Origin: Mytilus trossulus
Lineage: Eukaryota > Mollusca > Bivalvia > Mytilida > Mytilidae
Assembly (NCBI RefSeq): GCF_036588685.1
Contig: NC_086374.1
Coordinates: 63,486,457-63,550,456 of the forward strand
Length of the DNA: 64,000 bases
Direction: 5' to 3'
In this document: piece by piece, positions 1 to 12,689 of the stretch
How positions within the stretch are numbered: position 1 is the first letter of the stretch
Layout: every line of letters starts with the position of its first letter
Made by a program: the position numbers and the translations under genes
Notes under the pieces: model-generated
What the model was told of the DNA's origin: nothing
Seen by the model: only the letters and a program-made list of their open reading frames with translations
The model's database searches: none

Positions 1-363
1 CAGCTCTTCACAATATTCGTACTTTAGTCAATTATGAACCACTGGTATGCAGACAATATTAAATCTGACTTAACACATATTGAAACCCTTTTTTTCCAAA
101 TATCTGAGCATGGAAATATTCACAAATTATATGGAAAACAAAAAAAGGTTTCTTTTTAATTACACAATATATAGTAAAGCATAACATAGATTTATTGACG
201 TAATAACCATGACGAACGGTAGCTGCATTATTTCGTGGTCGAGATTATTGGAAAGAATTATCACAGTAGAAAATAATTGATAAGGCTGTTATATAGGAAT
301 GATTCCGTAGTAATGTTAGATTAAATTTCTTGGTAATAAATTAAAGGCGAATATTGAGAGACT
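1..363. other. AT-rich upstream region of the kringle gene
   Basis: No coding sequence or recognisable repeat is visible. If the exon at 364 is the first coding exon, this stretch should hold the promoter and 5' UTR. I see no convincing TATA box or initiator, so no promoter is called. Confidence 0.3.
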
Positions 364-439
364 ATGATATTGAGTTCGGATATAACATGTGTCTGTTTTT
401 ACTTGCTTTGCGTTAATTTGAATTTTTCGGCAATGAGTG
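364..439 (+). CDS. Kringle gene exon 1: probable signal peptide
   Basis: The ATG at 364 opens a frame of 25 codons plus one base. It has a hydrophobic core (CVCFYLLCVNLNF) and a plausible signal-peptidase site after FSA. A consensus donor (G|GTAAGT) follows at 440 in phase 1, exactly the phase needed by the kringle exon at 3931. The link to that exon across 3.5 kb is inferred from phase and protein logic, not from a transcript. Confidence 0.5.
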
Positions 440-3400
440 GTAAGTTATTTCTGTTTTACTTAATTTTACATTTTAAGTATATTGTCCTATTTAAACATTA
501 TTTTATTAAAGACTTCGGACACAGTAGTTTGTTTACAGTTTTTATTATAATTTTGTTATTATTATAATTCTTTTTTGTATTATTTATTTATTTCATCATC
601 ATAATTCGTACTATCAATTATAATAATGATAATAATAAGAAATGTCTTTAATGCAAATGAAGCCAAGATTTTATAGATTGTTATTTATGGTGAAAAGAGT
701 AAAATAACAAAAATAACGAACTCCAAGGAAAATTCAAAACGAAAAGTCCCCCAACAAATGGAAAATTCAAAATTTCAAAAGTATCTAACGAGTAGGAAAT
801 AACTGTCTTATTCATAGCTTGGAACAGGGTACAGATTTTTCAAATATAAAATACAAGTTAACCAAGAAAATATTAGGTTGCATTAATATATAAATATCAT
901 GCACATTTCCAACCTTTATAGAAGTTGTCAGTTTTCATTGACTTATGAATCTTGAAGGTCAGTTGGTATAAAAAGTAAAATCACAAAAATACTGAACTTA
1001 GAGGAAAATCAATTCGGAAAGTCCGTTATCTTTCACCTTTTTTTTTATTGCTCGTCAGTGTTGTTGAAATCTAAATGTGTGAATTTGGTTCACTTAATTT
1101 AGGACAGATTTAAACCCTAATAGTAGAAATGTCTATAAAAAGTTAACGACTATAACAAAGTATAATGATAATTAGAATTAATATTTAACTGACACAAAAT
1201 AGATTTGAGGTTTCATATTAAGGCCTTCAAAATTTAACAAAATTCTGACCGTAAAATTAGCTATAAAAAATTCCGGACAAGGCGGCGGGTAGAATATGAT
1301 TGTGATCGCTTAAACCTCCCACAATCTAGGACAATTGTGTAACATCCCAACATAATCAAAAAATGTAAGTATCAGTTAGAAATGACTCGAATCACCCGTC
1401 TGGCATATAGCAAAAAAAAACACCCTTAAAACATAAAGAGGAAAGATACGAAGTATCTACCCAACAATAGTCTCAATGAATAAAAGCTTGTTTAACACCA
1501 ATAACTACTTATACATATATAATGTTTCCAGGCTTGAGTTTCAATCGGTACATATCAAACTGTAGCGCGTTATAATACTTTGTGAGGGAGTTCAATGGTG
1601 GCTATACCACGTACTTAAAGTCAAAAACACTATAACAACCAGAATAAATTTGTATCCATGTATTATTTGTAAAACATTTAAAACGGCGTATTTTCTGTAT
1701 GAAGTCAATAATTGTGTTGACTTTTGAAGCCGAAACTATCTACTGCATTAGATACGCAAATGAAAGATCCAAAAACTATACCAATACCAATTTTTTTTAA
1801 ATTATAGCAAATATTTTGATCGACACTAAAGGAATGAAAGGAAAGAATTGCCACTACAGATAGATAATTGTTTTTTTAATATCTTATACCAGAGAACAAA
1901 AAAGAAAAAGTTTACTTACAATGATTATCAAAGGTACCAGGTTATAATTTAGTATGCCAGACACACGTTTCGTCTTCATAAGACGCTCAGATCGAAATAG
2001 TTATATAGCAAAACAAGTACAAAGTGCTTACCCTTCCGGTGCACCTGCGCACTTTGGTGGGATTCGTGTTGTTTATTCTTTAGTTATCTATGTTGTGTCA
2101 TGTGTACTATTGTTTGTCTGTTTGTCCTTTTCATTTGTAGCCATGTCGTTGTCTTTTTATTTTTCGATTTATGAGTTTGACTGTCTCTCTGGTATCTTTC
2201 GTCCGTCTTGAAGAGCGTCGAGGACCCCGAATTCAAAAAACAGACGTTTTATTCAGTTAAACAAATCATTCTTCAAAGAGAATTCACAAAATACATTTTA
2301 CGCACGGCTAAGCAAACAAAGGAAGTCTGTGAATTAAATCAAATATGTCCCATCTGCCTGTTAATGGACTTTAAAATTGAATACGATCGTTTTAAGGTTA
2401 ATGTCGTATACCTCACACATTCTTGTGTATTTTCATGTAAATTAAGCGCAATAAAGGTCTGCGAAAAGCAGAACTTTGTGCAATTCAATATATAAGTACA
2501 TAAAACCGACAAGGAGCTTAAACCCCCAAAAACGACAGGTAGCCACATCCCCCACAATACACGACCATACGTGTTCATAAATGTGAAGCAATGCACATAT
2601 TTATGTTCTGATTAATAATAACCATGTTAATATCGATAGAAAAAAACATATTCAAATGTCTTACGAAGGATAAGATTAAGTTTTATTAAAGGATCAATTA
2701 GTTACTACGGATCGCAATATAACCGCAAACATATAAATGTGATATCCCTTTTTTTCTATAGAAACAGCCAAACTTCTAAACCGAATCAATGCATCCATGA
2801 GATAATTTAGTAAAGGATTTGAACAATTTAGAGTAATGTAATCCACAACTTAGAAATTAATCAGTTACTATAAACCATAGAAATATAAAATATTACTTAA
2901 GTCACAGGAATAGGAAATGCATGAAAAATATAGAACCATGAGAAGGAGCAAAGGAGACATCTACGTCCCAAAAATGAAAATCAAAACAAAAGGAAAGGAA
3001 ACGAACACTCTCCTTTTTTTGTTTTGATTATCCATTGTGAAATTGAAATATTCAAATCTACAGAAGGACACTTATTGCTGTTAAATATGTTAAAGTTAGT
3101 TTTTGTGTTTTAATGAGTTAAAAAACGGATAAAAAACTCATAATGTATGTAATTAATTTTAATCAGCACCGACGAATTTAGGACTTTTGGACAGATTTTA
3201 TCAACAGTAATATGAACCCAAGCAATGTGCTTATCCTTTATTGCTGTTATGGTTACAAAAAACTGTAAATGATCATATATAAGAAAGATCGATTTATCAG
3301 CAAATATTTTACTTTATTAAATTTTTTTACAGAAGAAAATGTCTGTACCAAGTCAGTAATATAACAGTTGTTATCCATTCTGTTGTGTGCTTGAGCTATT

Positions 3401-6400
3401 AATTTAGCAATTTGATTAGGGATTTACTTTTTAATTTTCCATGGAGTTCAATATTAATGTGAGATTTACAGGCATACATCAACTACAAGAAGGCAAACAA
3501 TAGTCCTTAAAAAAATACACGGAAAACAAAACAATATCTTCACCAATCCCACCAGAAGCTATTGTATTCTAGAACGAGGAAACAACTGTCATACAATCGT
3601 AAATCAATTACACTCAAATACGAAATCTTCTTTTACATTGTCTTTCTTTTCTTATAATATATTGCATAATCTTACACATAAGCAACACGACGGGTGCCAC
3701 GTGTGGAGCAGGATCTGTTTACCCTTCCGCAGCATTGAGATCACCCCTATTTTTTGGTGGGGTTCGTGTTGTTTATTCTTTAGTTTTCTATGTTGTGTCA
3801 TGAGAACTATTGTTTGTCTGTTTGTCTTTTTCATTTTTAGCTATTGCGTCGTCAGTTTACTTTAGATTTATGACTGTCCCTCTTTGGTATCTTTCGTCTC
3901 TCTTTTACAATCATTTCTTATATTTTGTAGAGGACTGTTTTGTTTTAATTGATAATGTTGCTTCATATTCTGGCACCATCAGCACAACAATTACTGGAAA
4001 AACTTGTCAAAGGTGGGATGCCATACTTCCACATGCACCAGTATACGCCATGGGCCCTGAACATGCAAATTACTGCAGAGCTCCAGATAATGACACACGA
4101 GTGTGGTGCATGACAACAAACATCACTACTCCATGGGAGTATTGTGATGTATCAGAATGTGGTAAGTAATCCCGTAACATTGTAAGTTCCGGTCATCTTC
4201 CGCGGTAAATTTCATGATACTTTCACAGTTACATTTCATCAACCTACACGTACAATGACTATCCTATAAATAAGGTAGAGCCTCTACGATGTAAAATAAA
4301 ATCGCGCTTCTTCATCTGTTTGCTTTCGTTGCAATGTTGTTGGTTTTTGTCTTTTTTATTCTTGCTTTCAAATTTTAGAAAAACATCAAATCGAAAGATA
4401 CTTGTATTTAATTTAAGCATTATATACATAACAAGACAACAAACATAGTTTTAACATATAATATAAATGGAACTCTGGCATGGCTCACCATCATCTTGAT
4501 GGAGACAGTTTAGATCAAAGCAATCGCGTGACGCTGAAACAGAATTGCTGAAAAAAAGCACATTTTAATAGTTTTTCTTCTCTTTAGTGGAATTGTTTTA
4601 TCACCACGATTATATTATGAAAATAAGAACATATGCGGTATCATGGTTACCAATGAGACAACTCTCCACAAAAAAAAACTAATGACACATAAATCGTCGA
4701 CTAAAGGTCACTGTTAGGCCTTCAACAGTGAGCGAAACAGACATGCAGCATATAAAAATGAAGATGTTATATGATTGCAAATGAGACAACTCTCTACAAG
4801 AGACCAAAATGACACAGAAATTAACAACAATGCAGCATAGTTTGCTAACATTTTGTATTATTCTTTTTTTGCGATAATGTATCTATCATTTATGTCATAT
4901 TATATGTGTGTAATGGTAAATAACGAAACTAATAACATCTTATACAAAATTCAGACATGAGTAAAAATAAAATTATAGGAAAAGAGTTGTCAATATTGAA
5001 AACAAAATAACAATCGGTCAATATCACCAACAAACAAATCCAAGTCCGATTAGGTTAAATAAGAATGCATGGCTACTCAAGTTCGCAGATGTTTTTATCG
5101 GGTGAGTTAAGTACACGAGATCAATCAATTCCGCTTAAATATGTCTAGTAATTGTGAATCTTGAATACATGATTTCTCATTTTACATCAATCAAACTAGG
5201 TTTTCAGTTAATTGTATATGTTTTTATATATGTTATTAACAATACCAGAAGGAATGACAGAATAAGTTGTTTTTAACGACCTTGAAATGAAAAGTAATTT
5301 CATGTCAATGAGAGAGAAAAAAATACGATTCGGATTCAATAACACAATTTCAATCAAAGGTCAATTTTAGTTTTGTGATTAATGAGTGAATTATTATTGT
5401 CTGAATTCAATTCGTAAGTGTATGCTTCACTTCTTTAAAACATGATATTATAAAATAATCGAAGTAATTTTATCGAAAAAAAAACTTTCTCATGTACAGA
5501 AGAAAATAACAAAATGTAATAAAACATAGTAGGCAAATCAAGAATATAAAAAAATATGAACTCAAGACTTTAAGGACATCTGTAAACGAATTTAAGTATC
5601 AAATTATTAAAAAAAAAGTACTACTTGGATAAACTGTTAAACCACACAAGAACCAGCACATTTCAAACAAATGATGGCAGGAATGATAAATAATGAATTA
5701 AAGTTGCGTAAAATCTGGCAGAGAGTTGTCACATAGAAAATGATATCACATCTTTTATTTTAATATAACATTTTAAGTAAAATAAGCCTCTTGACAAAAT
5801 GTCAACATTTCATCTTACTAGATTAAGCAAAATATCTGTATTCAAGCAAAGGGATATTCCAAGTTAAGCAAACGAGTGTTTTAATCTTAGCTACTGATGT
5901 TTCGATTTTAAAAGTGAGCGGTGTTTCAATTCAAGCAACCGTTGCTTGGGCAGGTTCTTTAATTTACTCAATATCTGCAATCTTCATAACTATCAATCCT
6001 TTGCTTGAAAACAATAATAAAGAATTTCAAAAATTAATTTCTTTCGTTCTAATGTTGTACTGTTATACCACTGTCCCAGGTTAGGGTGAGGGTTGGAATC
6101 CCGCTAACATGTTTTAACCCGCCATATTATTTATGTATGTGCCTGTCCAAAGTCAGGAGCCTGTAATTCAGTAGGTGTCAAATGAGGCCGTTAGTTTTCT
6201 AGTCTGAATTGTTTTCATTGTCATATCGGGGCCTTTTATAGCTGACTATGCGGTTTGGGCTTTGGTCATGGTTGAAGGCTGTACGGTGACGACCTATAGT
6301 TGTTAATGTCATTTTTGTCTCTTGTGAATTGTAGTCTCGTTGGAAATCATACCACATCTTCTTTTTATATTGTTTCATTGAATATCTTATTTATTCATGA

Positions 6401-6971
6401 ACATAGTTGTTAAAAATAAAAAAATATATATAAAGTTTATGAATAATACATTTCAGTTACGAGCACGACGGAAATCACAACAAACGAAATAACAGTTGTA
6501 GAGACGACAGCTGCCATGACAACCAAAATAACAAGTGCACAAGAAACCACAACACTTGATACCCTGACAACCAAAACAATACCACAAACTTATGTGCAAA
6601 CAACAAATCAAAGTCCGCCACCAACAAATACAATATACACAACAACCAATTGCAGTGGTAGTTATATTTGTCCATGTGGAAGCAGAGCAATTTATTGGAT
6701 GCAATTCAATCAAGCTAATTTAACACAAGCAGAAAAGTTAGCAATTTTAGACGAAGAAAAAGCACGACTACGGAAAATTTTGATAGTTGATAAAACTATA
6801 TTGACCTCGTATATACGTGCTCGAACAAGTGCCGAGGATAAACGACCAAGCGCTAAGTCAATAGGCCTTGTTGGAGCCCTCATCTTAGTTAGTTTTGGTG
6901 TTATTATTGTGTTATCGGACCTTATGTCATGTTTACCAAAACTATACCATCATTTCAAAACCCGTCACTAA
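364..6971 (+). CDS. Kringle-domain type I membrane protein (gene span, three exons)
   Basis: Joining 364-439, 3931-4161 and 6457-6971 gives an 822-nt open frame encoding 273 residues. Domain order: a hydrophobic leader (1-25), one kringle (about 28-102) with the six expected cysteines at 28, 51, 74, 85, 97 and 102, a Thr-rich stalk likely to be O-glycosylated (about 104-165), a small Cys cluster (168, 174, 176), a charged helix-like segment, a transmembrane helix (about 237-257) and a short basic tail. Both introns (3491 and 2295 bp) are phase 1, typical of shuffled extracellular modules. Kringles bind proteins or carbohydrates; the ligand here is unknown, and cell-surface recognition is inference. 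The juxtamembrane block SAEDKRPSAKSIG followed by the helix resembles a C-terminal module I associate with several bivalve membrane proteins. No catalytic domain is present. The first exon is the least certain part. Confidence 0.72.
1930..2025 (+). repeat. Truncated copy of the TTTCGTC dispersed repeat
   Basis: It begins ATCAAAGGTACCAGG and runs through CACACGTTTCGTCTTCATAAG to AACAAGTACAAAG, matching the 5' part of the ~346-bp repeat seen in tandem at 33920-34540. It joins directly to another repeat at about 2027. Confidence 0.7.
2027..2216 (+). repeat. Dispersed repeat R1, copy 1
   Basis: It shares TTCGTGTTGTTTATTCTTTA, CTATGTTGTGTCATG, TTGTTTGTCTGTTTGTC and TGACTGTC..TCTGGTATCTTTC with 3675-3905 and 10115-10345. 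I recognise it as a common dispersed sequence of mussel genomes. It has no coding capacity. Confidence 0.75.
3675..3905 (+). repeat. Dispersed repeat R1, copy 2, abutting the kringle exon
   Basis: Same family as 2027-2216 and 10115-10345. It ends about 25 bases before the 3' splice site of the kringle exon, so the repeat provides or adjoins the likely branch-point region. Confidence 0.75.
3931..4161 (+). CDS. Kringle gene exon 2: complete kringle domain
   Basis: The 231-nt exon is bounded by an acceptor (TATTTTGTAG) and a consensus donor (G|GTAAGT), and is phase 1 at both ends. It encodes the whole kringle: Cys1 in EDCF, the YSGTIS strand, CQRWD, the LPH turn, NYCRAPD, the VWC motif and the closing WEYCDVSEC. 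Cysteine spacing fits the classical C1-C6, C2-C4, C3-C5 pattern. Two N-glycosylation sequons are visible (NDT and NIT). In plasminogen-type kringles the lysine site uses an Asp pair and aromatics; the acidic pair is not clearly present here, so lysine binding is not assumed. Confidence 0.9.
4162..6456 (+). other. Intron 2 of the kringle gene
   Basis: AT-rich non-coding sequence. Two decayed fragments at about 4635-4830 (ATGAGACAACTCTC motifs) are the reverse complement of the dispersed repeat found at 6060-6370. No additional kringle or stalk exon was seen. Confidence 0.6.
6060..6370 (+). repeat. Dispersed mussel repeat in intron 2
   Basis: It contains GTGCCTGTCCAAAGTCAGGA, CATATCGGGGCCTTTTATAG, CTGACTATGCGGT, TGAAGGCTGTACGGTGA and ATCATACCACATCTTCTTTT, a string I recognise as a very common Mytilus dispersed repeat. 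A shorter relative is at about 24005-24110 and reverse-complement scraps at 4635-4830. Confidence 0.75.
6457..6971 (+). CDS. Kringle gene terminal exon: Thr-rich stalk, TM helix, tail
   Basis: The acceptor (ACATTTCAG) is followed by a phase-1 continuation that completes a Val codon begun in the kringle exon, and the frame runs to TAA at 6969. It encodes a stalk dominated by Thr with Pro and Ser, then NCSGSYICPCG, an acidic/basic helical stretch (AEKLAILDEEKARLRKIL), SAEDKRPSAKSIG, a transmembrane helix (LVGALILVSFGVIIVLS) and a tail ending HHFKTRH. The sequence supports type I topology and ectodomain O-glycosylation; signalling capacity is not evident in so short a tail. Confidence 0.82.
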
Positions 6972-9900
6972 ATTATAAATTTGTCTTTTTAACATGCATA
7001 CAAAAATGTAAATTACCACATTTCTAATAGTAATTTATAATGTTTCATTTAACACTTACTAAAATATTGTATATGGTCAACAGTCTGTTGAGTATTCACT
7101 ATAACTACATAATAATGTCTTTTGGACACACACCTATATAATTTATTTTGTATTTATTATTTTGGATAACTTTGTGATCATTTACCGTAACTCACAAATG
7201 TACAAGTGAAAATGTAGAACAGGATTACAGCTATTTTTCATTCACTTATATTCTGTAGAATAGTTCAAATTAATAATTGTTTGGTAAATATGGATACATT
7301 TAAATCATTTTTCATATACATTACTAACTGTTAGTACATGCGGTTTATATCAACTTCAGTCTACGATTAAGCTCACAAAAGTGACTGTATAAGTCTAATG
7401 AATATTAGTGTGAGCGAACTTATTTCATAGAAATTATATGAATAATTGAGATCATCAACAATATTTAGAAAATACTATAAATTTTAAGTCGTCAAAACAA
7501 AATTAAAAAACACAATGGAAATATGTTTATTAAAATCATATCATTCGCTCTCAAGACTCAATGTATCTTTTTAACGAGTCAACGCAAATTCATAACGTAT
7601 TATTTTCAGTGGGAATAGGTATTTACAACCAGTGCTCTATTTAACGATATCAGATGTATATTTCAATTTCAGAAAACAGCAGAAATTTCAGTCTATTAGA
7701 TATTTGATATACGTAGGATATTGTCAAAATGTTATAAAAATTACTATTTAAAACCCATTTTATTTTACGAACCTTATCAATTTTTGAACGATTAATTGTT
7801 TTGATAATTACTTAGATAATCAATTAATCCTTTTCTACAATGATTTGTAATTGAAAAATATCCATGAGAGTTTCGCTCTCTGAACCACAAAAGAGAAAAG
7901 CAAGGTGACTGCATGTCGTCATTCAATTTTCATTAATATTATTATGTATTTCATTTATTTAGGGTATTATTATCAAGTCTTCAGTACAGTATAAAATCAT
8001 TTCATTATAATTTATAATTTACTTACTGTTGTGTCAAATCAGAAACATAGTTCAAATGGTGAATTATATATAAGTTGGAATTGATATGTTTATATGGTAG
8101 GCTCCTTAGACGAGGTTTCGGAATTAAGTATGCTCTGTTTTGCAGCAAAGAACGTGAATGCGTCTTTAAACATCACACCTAGCTAAATGGACACCCCCTC
8201 CTTAGAATATCAGCTTATCATCGGATGTAAGAGGATCAATTATTACCATAGTTACTGCAATGAACCCTTTGATTAAAATCTCAACCAGATAATAGAATAA
8301 TCATAGCGAAAATATTAAAACATGAAATAGACAGCCGAATGTCGATCACTACACCAACAATATTCAAAATAAACACCTCTATCGAGAAAGTTAATAATAG
8401 TGCTTAGGTTTTAGATTTTTTACATCCTGCACTTTTTGGAGATAAAGGTTAATTTTTTAACAGTGAGACTATGACATTACTATGTTTTTTTCTAACTTTA
8501 TTAAAGAAAATATTTTAAACAACTGTTCTCTCGGTAATTCGTTATGTTAAACAGTGTGACGCAGTGCTCACTCACCAAAATGGTTCACATTGTTGCATCG
8601 TGGCTGGCGTCCGAATTATTTTTAATATTCTTGTGTATAAAACTCTTTATCTTTACGTATGCACAAAATTTGAAGAAAACACGACTATATTATAAACAGA
8701 TATTACGGAATTTTTATTTTATTATCTTACAGAATACTATGTTGTATCAATCATATAAAGTGCATTTGTCAAATTGGAGTGTATATAGCTCCATCGAAAA
8801 TTCGTTTTAAAAAATAACATGTAAACAAATATAGGTCGCTGTACAGCCTTCAACCCAAAGCAAATAGGTCAAGGATACAATATATTTGTAGAATTGTCGA
8901 ATTGTCGAAAACAACTGAAAATATAATTGATATTTACCTTATAGTCTATAACAATTAAAATATTTAATATAATTAATTATAAATTTCCTGTCATCATAAA
9001 TTCTTTTTTGAGTCAGCGATTTGCCGGATATGATTTCTAAATTGATAGTGATTTAGAGAATTAGCTTTTAAAATTGGTTCATAGTTCTTTTTTAATTGAT
9101 AATGAATGTATAATTATTCAGTATATCAACGAAAAACAGTCAAAAAGAGTTAAAGCATTTAAATTTACATTTCACAATAATATTGTCATCCGTGATTGAT
9201 ATTTTAAATACAAAACTTTGGTCAACAATTACTTAAAGTTATGTCTTATAACAAGGTAAAGTTATTTGAAATGATTATTTACCATATACAACGTTGTTTA
9301 AAATCTAATTTGATAATCCAAATAAACAAAATATTTATACGCAAAAAGAGCCAAACCGGTTTAATAAAGAAAACAAAATGTGAAAGGTTGACGTATTCAG
9401 AGTCTCAACTTTGAAAGAAGAGTAACTTATGAAACCAACACTTTTAACCTATGTCTCTCGCACTGAAATATGGGAGCACTGTACTTATAAAGGCAGCCAT
9501 TGTAATGGATCCTTGGTATTTATCTTAATGTTGTAGAAAATCTATTTTGAGATAAGACTTCCGACATTAAAATTTAAAACATAGACATGGTTGTTTAAAA
9601 TACTTTCGGCTTACTTTCAAGCCGCATTTCTTTAATAAGGCATTATGTAGTGCTGTTTATGTAGCAGTACTTCCGTCTGTGATAATAGTATTATCAAGTT
9701 GATTTTTATGTGTTTTTTATCTGATAATTGAGAGAATTCCCTGATTAAGATAATACATTGGTTACCACAGTCTAATGGTTGTATAATATATAAGACGACT
9801 ACTTCTTATTGAAATAGAAGTAATACATACATTATTTTTGATCTGTACTCTTGTTCTTAACAAAGCAATAAGTTTTCATAAAATAGAAATAGCGTCATTA

Positions 9901-10114
9901 TCTTGTTTTTTCTCTAGTTTTCTAATTTAAAGTAAAAAGATAGGGGAAACAGTATCAGTGCTAGCACGTAAAAAACGAACAATGGTTTTATCTTGATACA
10001 ACAATAAAAATGAATAACAATAAGATAACACACCAAAAGAAAAGCAATAGATTTTGATCTCCACTTACCTTTTCACCACGAATGTGACAACCGAATGAGC
10101 TGTTTACCGGGTGT
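6972..10114. other. 3' UTR and intergenic sequence, nothing recognised
   Basis: AT-rich. The first few hundred bases should include the kringle gene's 3' UTR. A short reading frame at 8544-8810 has a hydrophobic stretch but no supporting splice sites or family resemblance and is left uncalled. Confidence 0.4.
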
Positions 10115-10345
10115 GTAATAACATGAGCAGCATGAAGGATGCCACATGTGGAACAGAATCTGCTTACCCTTGCAGAGCACATGAGATCACCCCAAGATTT
10201 TGATGGGAGTCGTGTTGCTTAGTCTTTCGTTTTCTATGTTGTGTCGTGTGTTCTATTATTGTCTATTTGTCTTTTTCATTATTGGCCATGTCGTTGCCAG
10301 TGTTTTTTCGATCTATGAGTATGGCTGTCCCCTTTTATGATGGTG
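10115..10345 (+). repeat. Dispersed repeat R1, copy 3
   Basis: Contains GCCACATGTGGAACAGAATC, CTGCTTACCC and AGTCGTGTTGCTTAGTCTTT, and otherwise follows copies at 2027-2216 and 3675-3905. This copy preserves the left part best. Confidence 0.75.
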
Positions 10346-12689
10346 TGGATGCTTCCAAGAAGTCCTAAAACACAACTCTTTTTGATTTGGAAACAAGAAT
10401 ACATGTCGGTGATTGCTATAAACACGACAATGTCCAATACCGAGTGATAACATCGTTAATACCAATCATCGGTGATAACCGCTTTCTCGTCAAATGAATA
10501 ATTTGTTGTGATGTTAGAAATAGCTTTTTCTGCTGCAAAGAACGAGAAGAGTCATGGGCATTCTAAACTGGCGATATTATCTGACGTGCCAATTATGTCA
10601 CAGAAATGTTTAATTGATGATTTAATCCCAAGAAAGGTTGGTTAGCATGGCTAATTTGTTTAACGCAGTTTTCACTCTGTCATATATTTTTTTGTATTCT
10701 CGCCTTCAAAATAAAGTAATTTTTCTAATCAGCTTTCCTACTTGTAAGCACCCATAGCCAACGATTGTCCATTTCAGTACATAAAACATCCTCTTATTTT
10801 ACAAATATTGCACTTTATAAAATTCAATTTTTTTATATTTATGTCTGTAAATACCAGAAATGCACTTTTGTATCCTTAATTAATTAATATTCTATGTTTT
10901 AATATTTCGTTTTTATGGAAAATCAGTTGGCGACGATTTTGTTTACACAAAAATTCATTCACAATGTACGTATTTAATTACTAGATTTAATTTCAAATTT
11001 GAACATAAGCTTATACCTTAAACTCAGAATTCTGATCATTAACACATTAACTATGAGAAGACAGAAAATACTACATCGAAGGCAGACGCCAACATGCATT
11101 GGAATGGACAGTTTGATAACAACTTTATTTTACTTTTTTGTAGAGAAAATTTTGAGAAATAATGGTGTGTTGAACATAGTTTTATGGCTAGCCAAACCTT
11201 TCGTTCATAAGACAATGTTTAGAAATAAATTACAACACTACATGGCAGGAATGTTGTAAACAAAACCGCTAGTTTATTTAGAACAGAAAAATGCATAAAT
11301 GAATTATATAATAACAGGTAAACTGCAGAATAACAACTGATATATCGACAGCACAGGAAACCACAAACTGCGCGTCACATGAATGAATCCACTTCACATT
11401 GTTGCAAGAGTAACGAATGGTATAAACAGGAATAAATATGTACAATTATTTGACATTTAAGAATAGCTTGTTATTTTATTTCAATTTAAGATAAAAGAGT
11501 TATGAATGCTGCTAATTGAAGAATGCAACATAGATAGAAATGAGGCCAAGAATTAGTGGTGTGCATCCTTTAACTATTGATTTGAAATATAAACTAAACT
11601 AATACTGTTAAATTTATGTAATTGATTTCTCCATCAAATTAAATGATGACTCTCAAATTATAAACATATAATTGCGTGTTTCCCTCTTAGTCATTTGCAT
11701 ACGCCGCAGTGAATACCTTACTATCAGGAAATATGTTTTCTTCGAGTCGATTTAATCTTGACTGTTTCCACGGAATGTCTTGTAGCGTCTTCGTTTAATG
11801 AGATTGGTTAAATGAATTAATCAAGGGAAAGCATATGGAAATATTTTCTAACTATATGATGTTTTGCATGATATTTAGTGAAAAGATTAGGGGATAACAA
11901 AATCAAATATGGTGCGAACGAGTTCGTTATAAATGAAAACGATGTCTCATTATGCTTACATTGCATTTGAGTAAGATATACGTTTCAATCTTATAAATAT
12001 GCATCGGAACAAAAACGAAAAATATCAAAGACTATAGTCGGTAGAAATCTTGTTGGTAAACTTTTTTTCAATCATCAAAAAAAGGGAACAAACTATTTGA
12101 TTCGATTAAAGACAGAAAAGGAAACAAACATACCAACAAGATTTCCAAAGGAAAATACAACCACAAGATGTATTCATTCTACCGTAATCAGTAAATGTAT
12201 GTATTCATCAAAGGCGAATTGCGCAGACACTTAAACCTAGGAATGATAGATAGAAAACAAAAACATAATCGATTGCTTACTAATTATTAGATTTTTTTCA
12301 CCAAAACTGTCAGTCCAGCATGTTATTGACCATGTTGACGACTGAATAAAAAAAGAAACGTAAGCACAATGATCATATTTTAAATTAGGATTACTTAGAT
12401 CTTTAAGACTTTTTTTGCGCCGCTCATTTGTTCATATCTGTAGCCCAAGTTAGGATCGAACACCTGAGATCACCGCCAGTGGTTATATATGAATATTTGT
12501 CATATCTAACCTATATAAAGGGCTTGTCATATTGCAAGATAAACCTCCAAGTGTTAAAGATCATCTATCGATCGTATAAGTCTTTTTTGGTTTCCCGTTG
12601 TTAAAGTTAATGTCTAATTGACATATGCAAAATTTGCAAGGGTTCCGCGGAACCTAGTGTCTTGTCTACTTTTGCTGTAAACCCCAGCA

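Larger units (their letters stand above)
1560..2480 (+). repeat. Segment duplicated at about 29830-31320
   Basis: The two regions share a collinear series of blocks: GTGAGGGA...CTATACCAC, GTATTATTTGT.AAACATTTAA, TTTTCTGTAT.AAGTCAATA, GACTTTTGAAGCC, ACGCAAATGAAAG, AAGAATTGCCACT, ACGCACGGCT and ATACGATCGT..TAAGGT. Spacing is disturbed by insertions, including the two dispersed repeats at 1930-2216 in this copy. It looks like an old paralogous duplication, not a young transposon. Confidence 0.55.
440..3930 (+). other. Inferred intron 1 of the kringle gene
   Basis: This stretch is AT-rich and non-coding. Fragments near 700-830 and 970-1040 match a dispersed mussel repeat whose fuller copy is at about 25310-25520. 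1560-2480 resembles 29830-31320. A truncated copy of the TTTCGTC repeat lies at 1930-2025, and two copies of another dispersed repeat at 2027-2216 and 3675-3905. Short reading frames here are products of those repeats. Confidence 0.5.

Noticed and set aside
3638..3930. Extension of the kringle frame upstream of 3931
   Set aside because: The upstream part is dispersed repeat R1, also seen at 2027 and 10115; the acceptor at 3929-3930 marks the true exon start.
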